Positions 29,402 to 39,887 of a stretch of 64,000 nt of DNA are shown here, piece after piece. The DNA comes from an uncultured Nitrospina sp. (GTDB lineage: Bacteria; Nitrospinota; Nitrospinia; Nitrospinales; VA-1), in contig CALAGQ010000124.1 in NCBI GenBank assembly GCA_937891765.1, positions 49,685-113,684 of the forward strand, read 5' to 3'. How positions within the stretch are numbered: position 1 is the stretch's first letter; every line of letters starts with the position of its first letter. The notes beneath the pieces were generated by a model. The model saw nothing but the letters and a program-made list of their open reading frames with translations, was not told the DNA's origin and did no database searches. The position numbers and the translations under genes were made by a program.

Positions 29402-30097
29402 GTGGGTCAAAAAGTTCACCCTTACGGGTTCAGGCTGGGAATCACCAAGACTTGGGTGTCTAACTGGTATGCCAGAAAAGGATATGCCGAGCAGTTGGTT
29501 GAGGATATGGCTCTCAGGAAGCACATCTTCAAAACGCTTTCGCATGCGGGCATCTCCAAGGTAGAGATTGAGCGTTCGGCAAACCGCGTAAGGGTCAATA
29601 TTCATACTGCGCGCCCAGGTATCATCATCGGGAAAAAGGGTCTTGAAGTAGACAGGCTGAAAGCGGAATTGCAGAAGGTCATGTCTGGAAAACAGGTTAA
29701 TCTCAATATTAAAGAGGTGCGTCGCGCCGAGTTGGATGCGGCTTTGATCGGACAGAATATCGCTCTGCAATTGGAAAAAAGAGTTTCGTTTCGTCGGGCA
29801 ATGAAAAAGAGTGTGGTCTCGGCGCTGAGGTTTGGGGCTAAGGGAATTAAAATCCGGGTATCGGGTCGGCTGGGCGGTGCGGAAATTGCCCGCAGTGAAT
29901 GGTACCGGGAAGGCAGGGTTCCTCTGCATACTCTGAGGGCGGATATTGATTATGGGACCGCAAACTCCAACACCACCTTTGGGATTATTGGGGTGAAGGT
30001 GTGGGTTTATAAGGGGGATATTCTCCCGGGTAAAGGGATTGAGCGGCCACAGGGATTCCAGGAAAAAGAAAAAGAAAAGGGAAAAGCTTCGGCCTGA
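29402..30097 (+). CDS. rpsC: 30S ribosomal protein S3
   Basis: A 231-residue mRNA-entry-channel protein with a KH domain. [12 protein letters not shown] opens it; [10 protein letters not shown] is the KH GxxG loop and [13 protein letters not shown] the C-terminal domain signature. GTG start with GGAG eight bases upstream. A short Lys/Glu-rich tail ends the protein. Confidence 0.96.
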   Translation: MGQKVHPYGFRLGITKTWVSNWYARKGYAEQLVEDMALRKHIFKTLSHAGISKVEIERSANRVRVNIHTARPGIIIGKKGLEVDRLKAELQKVMSGKQVNLNIKEVRRAELDAALIGQNIALQLEKRVSFRRAMKKSVVSALRFGAKGIKIRVSGRLGGAEIARSEWYREGRVPLHTLRADIDYGTANSNTTFGIIGVKVWVYKGDILPGKGIERPQGFQEKEKEKGKASA

Positions 30098-30160
30098 TTT
30101 GGGCGAGGTCTGAGTTCGGGCGTTGGCCTGGCTATAAATGTTTATTGGAGATAATGCATC

Positions 30161-30571
30161 ATGTTGATGCCCAAAAGAGTTAAGTATAGAAAACGTCATA
30201 AGGGACGGATGCGTGGCACGGCCTACCGGGGAGGTTCTCTGGATTTTGGTACTTATGGCCTGCAGGCTTTGGAATGTGGTCGCATCACCAATCGACAGAT
30301 TGAAGCCGCTCGTATTGCGATGACCCGCCATGTTAAGCGCGGAGGAAAAATCTGGTTACGGATTTTCCCTGACAAGCCGGTTTCCAAGAAGCCATTGGAA
30401 ACAAGAATGGGTAAGGGTAAGGGCAATCCGGAATTTTGGGTGGCCGTTGTAAAACCGGGTCGCATGCTTTATGAAATGGAGGGTGTGCCGGAAGATGTTG
30501 CCAAGGAGGCGTTTCGTCTGGCGGCGCACAAGTTATCAGTATCTACCCGGTTTGTCACCAAACAGACCTAA
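30161..30571 (+). CDS. rplP: 50S ribosomal protein L16
   Basis: A 136-residue protein near the A site. [13 protein letters not shown] and [19 protein letters not shown] are diagnostic. The ATG at 30161 has GGAGA at good spacing; a second ATG at 30167 is the more common family start. Confidence 0.95.
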   Translation: MLMPKRVKYRKRHKGRMRGTAYRGGSLDFGTYGLQALECGRITNRQIEAARIAMTRHVKRGGKIWLRIFPDKPVSKKPLETRMGKGKGNPEFWVAVVKPGRMLYEMEGVPEDVAKEAFRLAAHKLSVSTRFVTKQT

Positions 30572-30593
30572 TTGGAAAAGTGAAAAATATATT

Positions 30594-30830
30594 ATGAAAG
30601 CTGAAGAAGTTAGAGGTCTTTCCGAAAAAGAGCGGGAAGAAAAGATAGTCGATATCACTCAGGAAATATTTAACCTGAGATTGCAATTGGCCACGGGAAA
30701 GATAGAAAATCCCAGCCGCATTCGGTTTCTTAGAAGAGATATCGCCCGGTTGAAAACGATCCAGAAGGAAACTCCGGCTTCGGCGGAAAGTTCGGCGAAG
30801 CAAGAAAATAAAGCAGGTTCTGATAAATAA
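30594..30830 (+). CDS. rpmC: 50S ribosomal protein L29
   Basis: A 78-residue helical-hairpin protein at the exit tunnel. It reads M-K-A-E-E-V-R-G-L-S, then L-R-L-Q-L-A-T-G-K-I-E-N-P-S-R-I-R and R-R-D-I-A-R-L-K-T, the L29 pattern. A Ser/Ala/Lys-rich tail of about 18 residues extends beyond the usual length. The ATG at 30594 gives the family start; a longer reading from 30471 would overlap rplP. Confidence 0.92.
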   Translation: MKAEEVRGLSEKEREEKIVDITQEIFNLRLQLATGKIENPSRIRFLRRDIARLKTIQKETPASAESSAKQENKAGSDK

Positions 30831-30881
30831 GCTCGGGTCTATTGAATAAATCCGAACATTAAACAGGAATAGGTAAAGCTT

Positions 30882-31154
30882 TTGCAAACATCGACTAGAA
30901 AAACCCAGATGGGCCTTGTGGTGAGTAACAAAATGGATAAAACCGTGGTTGTGCAGGTGGAACGGAAATTCATTCATCCCAAATTCAAAAAGGTGGTGAA
31001 GAGCACCCGTAAATTCAGCGCCCACGATGAGAAGAACGAATGCTGTCCTGGTGATTTCGTCAGCATCCGCGAAACCCGGCCCTTGAGTAAAACAAAGCGC
31101 TGGCGTTTAGTAGAAATCATCAAGAAAGGCGAGGAGGCAGATAAAGCGTCATGA
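30882..31154 (+). CDS. rpsQ: 30S ribosomal protein S17
   Basis: A 90-residue OB-fold 16S-binding protein. [15 protein letters not shown] and F-S-A-H-D-E-K-N, then [14 protein letters not shown], match S17. It starts at TTG; the stop overlaps the rplN ATG (ATGA). Confidence 0.94.
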   Translation: MQTSTRKTQMGLVVSNKMDKTVVVQVERKFIHPKFKKVVKSTRKFSAHDEKNECCPGDFVSIRETRPLSKTKRWRLVEIIKKGEEADKAS

Positions 31155-31519
31155 TCCAACTACGAACTGTATTAGAAGTGGCAGACAATTCCGGAGCCAA
31201 AGTGGTTCAGTGTATCAAGGTGCTGGGTGGCTCACGTCGCCGTTATGCCCGCATTGGGGATATTATTGTGGTTGCGGTTAAAGAAGTTGATCCGCAGAGC
31301 AGTCTTAAAAAAGGTGAAGTGAAAAAGGCTGTGGTGGTGAGAACCCGTAAGGAGATGCGCCGCGCTAATGGAACCTATATCAAGTTTGACGGTAATGCCG
31401 CTGTCCTGATTACTGACGCTAATGAGCCGGTGGGAACGCGAATTTTTGGTCCGGTGGGCCGTGAGTTGCGTGCCAAGCGCTATATGAAAATTCTTTCGCT
31501 TGCTCCGGAGGTGCTGTAG
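31151..31519 (+). CDS. rplN: 50S ribosomal protein L14
   Basis: A 122-residue inter-subunit-face protein. [17 protein letters not shown] and [13 protein letters not shown] are diagnostic. It overlaps rpsQ upstream and rplX downstream, so the three are translationally coupled. Confidence 0.97.
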   Translation: MIQLRTVLEVADNSGAKVVQCIKVLGGSRRRYARIGDIIVVAVKEVDPQSSLKKGEVKKAVVVRTRKEMRRANGTYIKFDGNAAVLITDANEPVGTRIFGPVGRELRAKRYMKILSLAPEVL

Positions 31520-31857
31520 TGAAAAGGGCTCCTTACAAGCTTCATCTGAAAAAAGACGATATTGTTCAGGTGATCTCCGGAAAAGAAAAGGGCAAGAAGG
31601 GAAAATTGCTCGCTATCTTCCCGGAAGAGCAGCGGGTGACGGTTGAAAAACTCAATATGGTCAAACGCCATATGAAGGGTGATGGCAAGTCCCGACAACC
31701 CGGCATTATAGAGAAGGAAGCAAAGATTCATATCTCCAATGTTCTGCTGGTCAGTGACAAGGTGGGCAAGGGAGTGCGAACCAAGTTGAAAAAACTTGAA
31801 GATGGAAAACGAGTCCGTGTTTGTGTGAAAACCGGCGATGTCCTGGATAAGGTGTAG
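31519..31857 (+). CDS. rplX: 50S ribosomal protein L24
   Basis: A 112-residue assembly initiator with a KOW motif: [18 protein letters not shown]. The GTG start overlaps the rplN TAG by one base. R-H-M-K-G-D-G-K-S and a C-terminal V-K-T-G-D-V-L-D follow. The rplE ATG is one base after its stop. Confidence 0.94.
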   Translation: MKRAPYKLHLKKDDIVQVISGKEKGKKGKLLAIFPEEQRVTVEKLNMVKRHMKGDGKSRQPGIIEKEAKIHISNVLLVSDKVGKGVRTKLKKLEDGKRVRVCVKTGDVLDKV

Positions 31858-31858
31858 C

Positions 31859-32398
31859 ATGGCAAATTTTAAGACAAGCTATTTTGAAAAGCATCAGGCC
31901 GCTATCCAGAAGGAATTGGGTCTTGGCAATGTGATGGAGGTTCCCAGGATGACAAAGATTACCGTCAATATGGGATTGGGTGAGGCGTTGCAGAACTCCA
32001 AATTGATCGAATCGGGAATCGAGCAGTTGCGCGTGATTACCGGGCAACAGCCCATAGTCACCAAGGCAAAAAAATCCATCTCCAATTTTAAATTGCGAGA
32101 AGGGGTTCCTATCGGCATTAAAGTAACTCTCAGGGGAATCAGGATGTATGAGTTTTATGAGCGGTTGGTATCGTTCGCGCTCCCCAGGGTTCGAGACTTT
32201 AAGGGTTTGCCTCCCAAGGCATTTGATGGGCGGGGCAACTACACGATTGGACTTAAGGAGCAATTGATCTTCCCGGAAATCGATTTTGATAAAATCGAGA
32301 AGGTTAAAGGAATGAATATCACCATCACCACCACAGCTCGCAACGATGAGCAGGGCCGGTGTTTGTTGACCCATATGGGACTACCGATTAGAAAGTAA
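31859..32398 (+). CDS. rplE: 50S ribosomal protein L5
   Basis: A 179-residue 5S rRNA-binding protein of the central protuberance. [27 protein letters not shown] and R-D-F-K-G-L-P are diagnostic. ATG 31859 is chosen; a reading from 31838 would invade rplX. Confidence 0.96.
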   Translation: MANFKTSYFEKHQAAIQKELGLGNVMEVPRMTKITVNMGLGEALQNSKLIESGIEQLRVITGQQPIVTKAKKSISNFKLREGVPIGIKVTLRGIRMYEFYERLVSFALPRVRDFKGLPPKAFDGRGNYTIGLKEQLIFPEIDFDKIEKVKGMNITITTTARNDEQGRCLLTHMGLPIRK

Positions 32399-32404
32399 AG
32401 GACT

Positions 32405-32590
32405 ATGGCAAAGAAATCACTAGTCGCTAAGGCGAAGCGGGAACAGAAATTTAAGGTGCGCCAGTATAACCGGTGTCACATTTGCGGCAGGCCGCGGGCG
32501 TTTCTTCGTAAGTTTGGCATGTGCCGAATTTGCTTTAGGGAAAGAGCCTTACGCGGTGAGATCCCAGGTGTTACCAAGGCGAGTTGGTAG
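32405..32590 (+). CDS. rpsZ: 30S ribosomal protein S14, zinc type
   Basis: A 61-residue short S14 with a zinc ribbon: C24-x2-C27 and C40-x2-C43. A-K-K-S-L-V-A-K-A and G-M-C-R-I-C-F-R-E are typical of the zinc form, not the roughly 100-residue zinc-free S14 of E. coli. It lies in the standard place between rplE and rpsH. Confidence 0.96.
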   Translation: MAKKSLVAKAKREQKFKVRQYNRCHICGRPRAFLRKFGMCRICFRERALRGEIPGVTKASW

Positions 32591-32626
32591 TTTAATATAA
32601 TTATTTTTTTGGGAGTATAGTTTCGC

Positions 32627-33019
32627 ATGATGACCGATCCCATCGCTGACCTCTTTACCCGTATAAGAAACGGGTTGATGGTCAGACATCCGAGGATTGA
32701 TGTCCCCGGCTCAAAAATGAAAGCTCGTATCGTGGAGATTTTGAAGGACGAAGGTTATATCAAAAATTTCCGAATTTATGAGGATAATTTGCAGGGGATC
32801 ATCCGTGTATATTTGAAATATAGTGGTGACCAGTCGGTGATTCGCGGAATCAAGCGGATCAGTACGCCCGGACGGAGAAATTATGTTAAGCGGGATGCGA
32901 TTCCCAAGGTTCTTAATGGGCTGGGGCTTGCCATCCTGTCCACCTCTTCAGGGGTGATGACCGATCAGGAATGCAGGGAAAAAGGCGTTGGGGGAGAAGT
33001 GCTGGGCCACGTCTGGTAA
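32627..33019 (+). CDS. rpsH: 30S ribosomal protein S8
   Basis: A 130-residue primary 16S-binding protein. [25 protein letters not shown] and the C-terminal L-S-T-S-S-G-V-M-T match S8, the spc-operon repressor in E. coli. Two adjacent ATG codons could serve as start. Confidence 0.96.
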   Translation: MMTDPIADLFTRIRNGLMVRHPRIDVPGSKMKARIVEILKDEGYIKNFRIYEDNLQGIIRVYLKYSGDQSVIRGIKRISTPGRRNYVKRDAIPKVLNGLGLAILSTSSGVMTDQECREKGVGGEVLGHVW

Positions 33020-33101
33020 ATCCCTAAGCTCTTGTGGGAGTTAACATTCCCTGTTGAAAACAGATATTTAATTGAAACCGAAATTTTAAAGAAGTGTTAA
33101 A

Positions 33102-33647
33102 ATGTCTCGAATTGGAAAACAGCCGATCAATGTACCTTCCGGGGTAGATTTAAAAGTCAACGGGTCAAACGTCGCGGTAAAAGGACCCAAGGGACAGTTG
33201 CAGCGTGATCTGCATCCCAATATGAAGATTGAGTTGAAGGATGGCGTGGTGAGCGTGGTTCGTCCGACCGATGGAAGGCTGGATCGTTCTTTGCATGGGC
33301 TGACGCGCACCCTGATCAATAATATGGTGGTCGGGGTTACGGATGGTTACTCCAAGCAACTCAATATTGTCGGGGTGGGTTACAAGGTGGATCTCAAGGG
33401 GAAAGATCTGTTTTTGAATCTTGGGCATTCGCATCCGATCACTTACCCGGCTCCTGAAGGCGTTGAGTTTGATGTGGATAGCAAAAAAAATACGATTGTT
33501 ATAAAAGGAGCCAATAAGGAACGGGTTGGACAGACTGCAGCGGAAATCCGCAGTTTACGCCCACCGGAGCCTTATAAGGGGAAAGGGGTCATGTACTCCA
33601 CCGAAAGAATACGCAGAAAAGCCGGTAAAACGGCGGGTAAAGGATAA
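33102..33647 (+). CDS. rplF: 50S ribosomal protein L6
   Basis: A 181-residue protein near the factor-binding site. M-S-R-I-G-K-Q-P-I, G-P-K-G-Q-L and the C-terminal R-P-P-E-P-Y-K-G-K-G-V are diagnostic. It follows rpsH by 82 bp, with rplR four bases downstream. Confidence 0.96.
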   Translation: MSRIGKQPINVPSGVDLKVNGSNVAVKGPKGQLQRDLHPNMKIELKDGVVSVVRPTDGRLDRSLHGLTRTLINNMVVGVTDGYSKQLNIVGVGYKVDLKGKDLFLNLGHSHPITYPAPEGVEFDVDSKKNTIVIKGANKERVGQTAAEIRSLRPPEPYKGKGVMYSTERIRRKAGKTAGKG

Positions 33648-33650
33648 TTT

Positions 33651-34016
33651 ATGAAAACATCTGAACGGGAACGACTACGACTGCAAAGAAAAAGAAGAGT
33701 TAAGCTCAAGGTGCAGAAAAATGCGAGCCGACTCCGGTTGACAGTGTTCCGAAGCAGCAAACATATTTACGCTCAAATTGTCGATGACAGTGAAGGCAAA
33801 ACCCTCGTGGCCATGTCAACGCTTTCGCCAAACTTCAAGGAGCAGATGAAGGTCGGGGGCAACCTCCAGGCGGCAACGTTGGTCGGTTCTCTTGTCGGTG
33901 AAGCGGCTGCAGCCAAGGGCATTAAAGAAGTTTATTATGACCGAAACGGATTTCTGTATGCCGGGCGCGTCAAGGCTTTGGCCGATGCGGTTCGGGAAAA
34001 AGGAATAAAATTTTAA
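33651..34016 (+). CDS. rplR: 50S ribosomal protein L18
   Basis: A 121-residue 5S rRNA-binding protein. R-L-T-V-F-R-S-S-K-H-I-Y-A-Q-I-V-D-D and Y-Y-D-R-N-G-F-L-Y-A-G-R-V match L18. A basic N-terminal tail is present as usual. Confidence 0.96.
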   Translation: MKTSERERLRLQRKRRVKLKVQKNASRLRLTVFRSSKHIYAQIVDDSEGKTLVAMSTLSPNFKEQMKVGGNLQAATLVGSLVGEAAAAKGIKEVYYDRNGFLYAGRVKALADAVREKGIKF

Positions 34017-34037
34017 TCCATAACGCAGGAGGAAGTG

Positions 34038-34520
34038 TTGCGACAACGGGACCAAGATAAACCCACAGATTTTGTTGATAAGATTGTCAAGATCAACCGT
34101 GTGGCCAAGGTTGTAAAAGGTGGCCGCCGTTTCAGCTTCAGTGCGCTGGTGGTGGTTGGCAATCGGGAAGGCAAAGTGGGCTGGGGTTTGGGAAAGGCCA
34201 ATGAAGTCCCGGAAGCAATACGAAAAGGTGTGGAAAAAGCCAAAAGAGGCATGGTGACGGTGAGCCTCGAGGGTGCTTCCATCCCCCATGAAGTGATCGG
34301 TGCTTATGGAGCAGGCCGGGTGTTGATGAAGCCAGCGTCACGAGGTACGGGTTTGATAGCTGGTGGTGCTGTCCGAGCGGTTTTAGAAGCGGTTGGTGTT
34401 CGCGATATTTTGACTAAATGTTTAAATACCAATAACCCGCATAACGTGGTCAAGGCGACCATTCAAGGATTGATCACTCTGCGTAGCGCAAAAGAATGTG
34501 CCCGTTTACGCGGCAAATAA
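34038..34520 (+). CDS. rpsE: 30S ribosomal protein S5
   Basis: A 160-residue protein near the mRNA entry site, involved in decoding fidelity. [21 protein letters not shown] and [12 protein letters not shown] are diagnostic. AGGAGG lies six bases before TTG 34038 but only three before an in-frame GTG at 34035, so the TTG is preferred. The L30 gene (rpmD), which usually follows, is absent. Confidence 0.95.
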   Translation: MRQRDQDKPTDFVDKIVKINRVAKVVKGGRRFSFSALVVVGNREGKVGWGLGKANEVPEAIRKGVEKAKRGMVTVSLEGASIPHEVIGAYGAGRVLMKPASRGTGLIAGGAVRAVLEAVGVRDILTKCLNTNNPHNVVKATIQGLITLRSAKECARLRGK

Positions 34521-34548
34521 TAGGTCCGAATTTTACTGAGGATAGGGA

Positions 34549-34983
34549 ATGTTGCATTTATCAAATTTAAAGGGACCGGACAGAAAAAACAGGAAGCGGA
34601 TAGGCCGTGGCATTGGCTCCGGGACCGGGAAAACTTCCGGCAAGGGTCAGAAGGGCCAGAAGTGTCGGTCCGGTGGAAGTCCACACCCGTGGTTTGAGGG
34701 TGGACAGATGCCGATTTATCGAAGATTGCCCAAACGCGGTTTCACCAATATCTTTAAGAAGCAGTTTGAGATCGTTAATGTGAGCGACTTGGCTCGCTGT
34801 GCCGGGATTGATCCGGTGACCCCGGAAGTGATGAAAGAGAAGGGGCTGATCAAAAAAACCGGGTTAGTGAAAATTCTAGGATGTGGTGAGCTGACGGAAT
34901 CGTTAAATGTTCACGCGCATAAATTCAGCGGCTCAGCGCAGGCTAAAATTGAGAAATCCGGCGGAAAGGCTGTAAGCCTTTAA
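34549..34983 (+). CDS. rplO: 50S ribosomal protein L15
   Basis: A 144-residue late-assembly protein. [19 protein letters not shown] and [15 protein letters not shown] match the family. The stop touches the secY ATG. Confidence 0.95.
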   Translation: MLHLSNLKGPDRKNRKRIGRGIGSGTGKTSGKGQKGQKCRSGGSPHPWFEGGQMPIYRRLPKRGFTNIFKKQFEIVNVSDLARCAGIDPVTPEVMKEKGLIKKTGLVKILGCGELTESLNVHAHKFSGSAQAKIEKSGGKAVSL

Positions 34984-36300
34984 ATGAGCGGAGCTGATAG
35001 TTTTGGCAACATTTTTCGTGTACCCGAGCTGAAGAAGCGGATTCTTTTCACGCTTGCTCTTTTAGTTGTTTATCGGATTGGTGCTCATATCCCGACTCCG
35101 GGAATCAACTCTGTAGCGCTGGCGGAATTGTTTGCCCGGGCCCAGGGCACCATCCTGGGGTTTTTCGATATGTTCTCCGGCGGCGCATTGAGTCGGTTGA
35201 CGATATTTGCGCTGGGCATCATGCCCTATATCAGTTCGTCGATCATTCTGCAGTTGATGACGATCGTTTCTCCCTATCTGGCCAGGTTGAAAAAGGAAGG
35301 GGAGCAAGGACAGAAAAAAATTACCCAGTACACCCGGTATGGAACGGTGGTGCTGAGCACAATCCAGGGTTCCGGAATCGCTGTGGGGCTGGAAGCTATG
35401 AAGAGCCCGAGCGGGGGCATGATTGTCCCGGAGCCGGGTTGGTCGTTCCGCATGATGACGGTTTTGACTCTGACCGCTGGAACTTGTTTTTTGATGTGGC
35501 TCGGTGAGCAGATTACCGAACGGGGAATCGGGAATGGAATTTCCCTGATCATTTTTTCCGGAATTGTTGCTGGAACTCCGGCGGCAATTTTTCAGTCAAT
35601 GGATTTGATGGGTACGGGCGAAATGTCGGTGCTCGTTATGTTGTTCCTGCTGGTACTGATGATTGTGGTGGTTGGGGTCATCGTTTTTACCGAAGGAGGA
35701 CAGCGCCGGATTCCGATCCAATATGCGAAACGGGTGGTGGGTCGGAAAATGATGGGTGGCCAGTCAACGCATTTGCCTTTGAAGGTCAATACATCGGGGG
35801 TTATCCCGCCGATTTTTGCTTCGTCCATCATCATGTTCCCGGCGACGATTGCTCAGTTTATTAGTCATCCTTGGATGCAGTCGTTTTCGGCAATGTTGAC
35901 CCCCGGAACCATTGTGTACAGTTTGATTTTTGTTGGAGCGGTATTTTTCTTTTGCTATTTTTATACGGCTGTCATTTTCAACCCGGTTGATGTGGCGGAC
36001 AATATGAAAAAGCATGGTGGGTTTGTGCCGGGAATCCGGCCGGGAGCCAAGACTTCCGAGTACATCGATACGATTCTTTCAAGGATCACGTTTTACGGGG
36101 CCATGTATCTTTCTTTAATCTGCATTTTGCCGGATTATTTGATAAAATACTTCAACATCCCGTTTTACTTTGGCGGAACTAGCCTGTTGATCGTTGTGGG
36201 CGTTTCTTTGGATACCATGCAGCAAATTGAGTCCCATTTGGTCATGAGAAATTACGACGGTTTTGTTAAAAAGGGGCGATTAAAAAGCCGAAGAGGCTGA
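34984..36300 (+). CDS. secY: Preprotein translocase subunit SecY
   Basis: The 438-residue channel of the Sec translocon with ten predicted membrane helices. Landmarks are Y-R-I-G-A-H-I-P-T-P-G-I near helix 1, the plug-region F-F-D-M-F-S-G-G-A-L, G-I-G-N-G-I-S-L-I-I-F and Y-F-Y-T-A-V-I-F-N-P near the C terminus. It partners with SecE encoded at 10.1 kb. It lies between rplO and adk as in many bacteria. Confidence 0.97.
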   Translation: MSGADSFGNIFRVPELKKRILFTLALLVVYRIGAHIPTPGINSVALAELFARAQGTILGFFDMFSGGALSRLTIFALGIMPYISSSIILQLMTIVSPYLARLKKEGEQGQKKITQYTRYGTVVLSTIQGSGIAVGLEAMKSPSGGMIVPEPGWSFRMMTVLTLTAGTCFLMWLGEQITERGIGNGISLIIFSGIVAGTPAAIFQSMDLMGTGEMSVLVMLFLLVLMIVVVGVIVFTEGGQRRIPIQYAKRVVGRKMMGGQSTHLPLKVNTSGVIPPIFASSIIMFPATIAQFISHPWMQSFSAMLTPGTIVYSLIFVGAVFFFCYFYTAVIFNPVDVADNMKKHGGFVPGIRPGAKTSEYIDTILSRITFYGAMYLSLICILPDYLIKYFNIPFYFGGTSLLIVVGVSLDTMQQIESHLVMRNYDGFVKKGRLKSRRG

Positions 36301-36303
36301 TTG

Positions 36304-36945
36304 ATGAGATTGATTCTTTTAGGCCCGCCAGGCGCCGGAAAAGGCACCCAGGCCAAAATGCTGAAAGAAAAGTTTCTGATCCCGCAGATATCCACCGGCG
36401 ATATTTTAAGGCAGGCGGTTAAGGATAATACGGAGTTGGGCATTCAGGCCAAATCGTTTATGGATGTAGGCCAGCTGGTTCCTGATGATGTGGTCATCGG
36501 CTTGATAAGGGAACGCATCAAACAGGCCGATTGTGAAACAGGATTTATTCTGGATGGGTTTCCCAGAACCATCGTTCAGGCCGAAAAGCTTTCGGAAAGA
36601 TTAACCGAAATGGGCTTGGAGATTGACAAGGTGGTGGATCTGGAGGTCAATGCCGAAGAGGTGATCAACCGATTGACCGGACGAAGCACCTGCCCGGATT
36701 GTGGCGGCATGTTTCATGAGGAATCCCGACCGCCAAAAGTTCAGGGAGTTTGTGACGGTTGCGGCGGCACTCTGGCCCAGAGGCAGGATGACAATGAAGA
36801 GACGATTATGAAGCGGTTGGATGTTTATCAGGAGTCCACCGCTCCCTTAAAGCAATTTTACAAGAAACAAGGGAATCTGAAAACAGTAACAGCTCGAGGA
36901 TCTGTAAAAGAAATTTTTTCCCGCGTTTTAGAAATGGTGAAGTAA
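36304..36945 (+). CDS. adk: Adenylate kinase
   Basis: Interconverts ATP, AMP and ADP in the cytosol. The 213-residue protein has the P-loop G-P-P-G-A-G-K-G-T (residues 7-15), G-F-P-R-T in the AMP site and a long LID domain. The LID carries C-P-D-C and C-D-G-C pairs, the structural zinc-binding type. ATG 36304 is preferred over TTG 36301. The map gene that often follows adk is not here; infA comes next. Confidence 0.96.
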   Translation: MRLILLGPPGAGKGTQAKMLKEKFLIPQISTGDILRQAVKDNTELGIQAKSFMDVGQLVPDDVVIGLIRERIKQADCETGFILDGFPRTIVQAEKLSERLTEMGLEIDKVVDLEVNAEEVINRLTGRSTCPDCGGMFHEESRPPKVQGVCDGCGGTLAQRQDDNEETIMKRLDVYQESTAPLKQFYKKQGNLKTVTARGSVKEIFSRVLEMVK

Positions 36946-36948
36946 CGG

Positions 36949-37167
36949 ATGTCTAAAGAAGAATCTATAGAAGTTGAAGGCACCATACTTGAGCCATTGC
37001 CGAACGCGATGTTTCGGGTGGAACTGGAAAACGGCCATAAGGTACTGGCTCATATTTCCGGGAAAATGCGTATGCATTTTATCCGTATCCTCTCCGGAGA
37101 CAAGGTGAAGGTGCAGCTTTCTCCTTATGATTTGACCCGGGGACGGATCACCTATCGGTATAAATAG
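36949..37167 (+). CDS. infA: Translation initiation factor IF-1
   Basis: A 72-residue OB-fold factor that blocks the A site during initiation. [25 protein letters not shown] and the ending R-G-R-I-T-Y-R-Y-K match the family. It lies three bases after adk and just before rpmJ. Confidence 0.97.
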   Translation: MSKEESIEVEGTILEPLPNAMFRVELENGHKVLAHISGKMRMHFIRILSGDKVKVQLSPYDLTRGRITYRYK

Positions 37168-37182
37168 AAAGAGGACGGAATC

Positions 37183-37296
37183 ATGAAAGTCAGGTCATCG
37201 GTTAAGCCAATTTGTATGAAATGTAAAGTAATTCGCCGTCGCGGTGTCGTGCGGGTCATTTGTGAAAACCCGAAGCATAAACAACGACAGGGTTAA
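37183..37296 (+). CDS. rpmJ: 50S ribosomal protein L36
   Basis: A 37-residue protein, found by reading the infA-rpsM gap. [21 protein letters not shown] is the exact family pattern. Zinc ligands are C11, C14, C27 and H32. GAGGA lies just upstream of the ATG at 37183. Confidence 0.97.
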   Translation: MKVRSSVKPICMKCKVIRRRGVVRVICENPKHKQRQG

Positions 37297-37314
37297 TTTC
37301 CTAAAGGAGAAGCA

Positions 37315-37686
37315 GTGGCAAGAATAGCGGGCATAGACATTCCCAAGGATAAGCAGGCAATAATCGCTTTGACCTACATATATGGAGTGGGGCCAACCAC
37401 TTCCCGAAGCATCCTGAAAAAAGCACAGGTTGGGGAAGAAGTCAGGATGAAAGACCTGACCGAAGAAGAGGTGACCCGGATCCGTAGTGTTATCGATAAA
37501 GAATTTGAAGTGGAAGGTGACTTGCGGCGTAATGTCAACATGAACATTAAACGCTTGATGGATATAAGCTCCTACAGAGGGCTTCGCCATCGTAAAGGGT
37601 TGCCGGTCAGAGGGCAAAGGACACACACCAACGCCAGAACCCGCAAAGGTCCCAAGAAAACTGTGGGCGCACGCGCAAAAAAATAA
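37315..37686 (+). CDS. rpsM: 30S ribosomal protein S13
   Basis: A 123-residue 30S head protein at the subunit bridge. [15 protein letters not shown] and [23 protein letters not shown] are present. GTG start with AAAGGAG upstream. First gene of the alpha cluster rpsM-rpsK-rpsD-rpoA-rplQ. Confidence 0.97.
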   Translation: MARIAGIDIPKDKQAIIALTYIYGVGPTTSRSILKKAQVGEEVRMKDLTEEEVTRIRSVIDKEFEVEGDLRRNVNMNIKRLMDISSYRGLRHRKGLPVRGQRTHTNARTRKGPKKTVGARAKK

Positions 37687-37698
37687 GGACGGAAATTA

Positions 37699-38088
37699 AT
37701 GGATAAGAAAACAAAAAGCGGTAAAAAAAAGCAAAAGACGGTGCCGGAAGTAGGAGTGGCTCATATTCAGGCTACGTTCAATAATACTATTGTCACCATT
37801 TCCGACATGTCCGGGAATGTGGTGTCCTGGTCCAGCGCTGGCGCGCAGGGCTTTAAAGGTTCAAGAAAAAGTACCCCGTTTGCCGCACAGGTGGCGGCTG
37901 ATAAAGCCGCTGTCAAAGCACGGGAAATGGGAATGAAAAAACTGGAGGTCCATGTAAAAGGCCCGGGATCGGGACGAGAGTCTGCAATACGATCTTTGCA
38001 GGCTGCAGGAATGGAAGTTCTCGTCATTCGTGACAAGACTCCGATTCCGCACAATGGGTGCCGCCCAAGAAAACGTCGCAGGGTTTAA
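37699..38088 (+). CDS. rpsK: 30S ribosomal protein S11
   Basis: A 129-residue platform protein. [23 protein letters not shown] and [13 protein letters not shown] are diagnostic. It has a lysine-rich N terminus and lies 12 bp after rpsM. Confidence 0.97.
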   Translation: MDKKTKSGKKKQKTVPEVGVAHIQATFNNTIVTISDMSGNVVSWSSAGAQGFKGSRKSTPFAAQVAADKAAVKAREMGMKKLEVHVKGPGSGRESAIRSLQAAGMEVLVIRDKTPIPHNGCRPRKRRRV

Positions 38089-38117
38089 TTGCGTAAAACC
38101 GAAAGGAGTAGCTGATT

Positions 38118-38744
38118 TTGGCTAGGTATACAGATTCTGTTTGTCGACTTTGTCGGCGAGAAGGCATAAAATTATATTTAAAAGGTTCCCGTTGCGAGAC
38201 GGCAAAATGCGCGATCGAAAAAAGAGCGTACCCGCCGGGCCAGCATGGTCAGGGCAGGAAGAAGTTCTCGGAATATGGGACACAGCTGCGTGAAAAACAA
38301 AAGGTAAAACGGATTTACGGTGTGTTGGAAAAACAATTTCGTAATTACTTTTTTGCGGCAGATAAGAAAAAAGGTATTACCGGCGAAAACCTTCTGCAAA
38401 ACTTAGAGTTGCGGATGGACAATGTTATTTTCAGGATGGGACTGGCTTCATCCAGAAGCACAGCCCGCCAGTTGGTTGGGCACGGCCATTTCACCGTTAA
38501 TGGGAAAAAGATGGATATCCCATCCTATGCTCTCGGGCAGGGAGATACGATAGCTCTGAATCCCAATAAAGTGAAAAAAGCACCGGTTAAAAATGCGATT
38601 GAGAATATTAAAGAAAAAACCTTGCCGGATTGGCTGTCGTTTGATGCGGATAGCAAGCAAGGTGTTGTCCAAGCTTTGCCGACAAGGGAGCATGTAACTA
38701 TGCCGATAGAAGAGCAGTTGATCGTAGAGCTCTACTCGCGCTAA
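38118..38744 (+). CDS. rpsD: 30S ribosomal protein S4
   Basis: A 208-residue 16S-binding assembly protein. Zinc-type N terminus with C9, C12, C26 and C31. S4 RNA-binding domain motif: [13 protein letters not shown] and R-Q-L-V-G-H-G-H-F. Starts at TTG with GAAAGGAG about ten bases upstream. Confidence 0.97.
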   Translation: MARYTDSVCRLCRREGIKLYLKGSRCETAKCAIEKRAYPPGQHGQGRKKFSEYGTQLREKQKVKRIYGVLEKQFRNYFFAADKKKGITGENLLQNLELRMDNVIFRMGLASSRSTARQLVGHGHFTVNGKKMDIPSYALGQGDTIALNPNKVKKAPVKNAIENIKEKTLPDWLSFDADSKQGVVQALPTREHVTMPIEEQLIVELYSR

Positions 38745-38816
38745 ATGCTGAACCTGATCGTCAAAAGAAACTAATTAAAAACTGTTTAAGACCCTAATCT
38801 AGAGGTCGGAGGCTTC

Positions 38817-39845
38817 ATGTTCACAGCCCAGGGAATCGTTAAACCTAAGCGATTAGAATTTGATAAGAAAAACAAGTCTGAATATTACGGTAAGCTCAGC
38901 GCGGGTCCTTTCGAACGCGGATATGGGGTGACCATTGGTAACTCTCTGAGAAGGATGCTGTTGTCATCCATTGAAGGAGCCGCCATAGTGGCCGTAAAGT
39001 TTGAGGGAATCTTTCACGAGTTTTCTTCCATTCCAGGAGTGGTTGAAGATGTTACGGAAATTATCCTCAATCTCAAACAGGTCAACCTCAAACTGACCGG
39101 TGAAGCGGACTCTAAACGGGTTTATATCAAAGCCTCGAAATCGGGCACGATTTGTGCCAAAGATATCACGGCTGACCCGGATGTAGAGGTGCTGAACCCT
39201 GACCTTCCTATTCTCACCATTGATCAGAGTGGCGAAGTGGAAATTGAGATGATTGTGAGAAAGGGCCGGGGCTATGTTCCCGCCGACCGACACAACATTG
39301 AAAATGAATCTGTGCAGATGATCCCTGTGGATTCCAGTTTTTCCCCGATCGAAAAGATCACCTATCATATCGAGAATACCCGCGTCGGACAGTCGACGGA
39401 TTATGATTCGCTGGTCATGGAATTGTGGACCAATGGAGGCATCACACCTGAAGATGCGGTAGCTCATGCTGCCAAGATTGTTAAAGATCATATGCAGATT
39501 TTTATCAACTTTGATGAAGAGCCGGAACCGGTACTACCCCAGGTCGATGAGAAAAAGCAGAAGGTGCTGACAAATATGGCCAAATGTGTGGAAGAGCTCG
39601 AACTATCGGTGCGCTCCTACAATTGTCTTAAAAATGCCAACATCCAGACCATCGCCGAGCTGGTTCAAAAAACTGATGGCGAAATGCTGAAAACCAGAAA
39701 CTTCGGCCGAAAATCGCTGAATGAAATCAAGGAAATCCTAGAGGACATGGGACTTCATTTGGGAATGAAAGTCGATGAAGATGATCTCAAACAGATCCTC
39801 CAGGCCCAGAAGAAAAAAGAAATTGATACCGAAGTCGAGCTCTAG
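38817..39845 (+). CDS. rpoA: DNA-directed RNA polymerase subunit alpha
   Basis: The 342-residue alpha subunit that nucleates polymerase assembly. The N-terminal domain has [17 protein letters not shown]. The C-terminal domain, about residues 255-325, reads [13 protein letters not shown] and K-S-L-N-E-I-K-E and contacts UP elements and activators. Together with rpoB and rpoC the core enzyme is fully encoded in this window. Confidence 0.98.
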   Translation: MFTAQGIVKPKRLEFDKKNKSEYYGKLSAGPFERGYGVTIGNSLRRMLLSSIEGAAIVAVKFEGIFHEFSSIPGVVEDVTEIILNLKQVNLKLTGEADSKRVYIKASKSGTICAKDITADPDVEVLNPDLPILTIDQSGEVEIEMIVRKGRGYVPADRHNIENESVQMIPVDSSFSPIEKITYHIENTRVGQSTDYDSLVMELWTNGGITPEDAVAHAAKIVKDHMQIFINFDEEPEPVLPQVDEKKQKVLTNMAKCVEELELSVRSYNCLKNANIQTIAELVQKTDGEMLKTRNFGRKSLNEIKEILEDMGLHLGMKVDEDDLKQILQAQKKKEIDTEVEL

Positions 39846-39887
39846 CAGTTCTGCTCGCTGAAGTCATAACAGGAGTGATAAATAACC

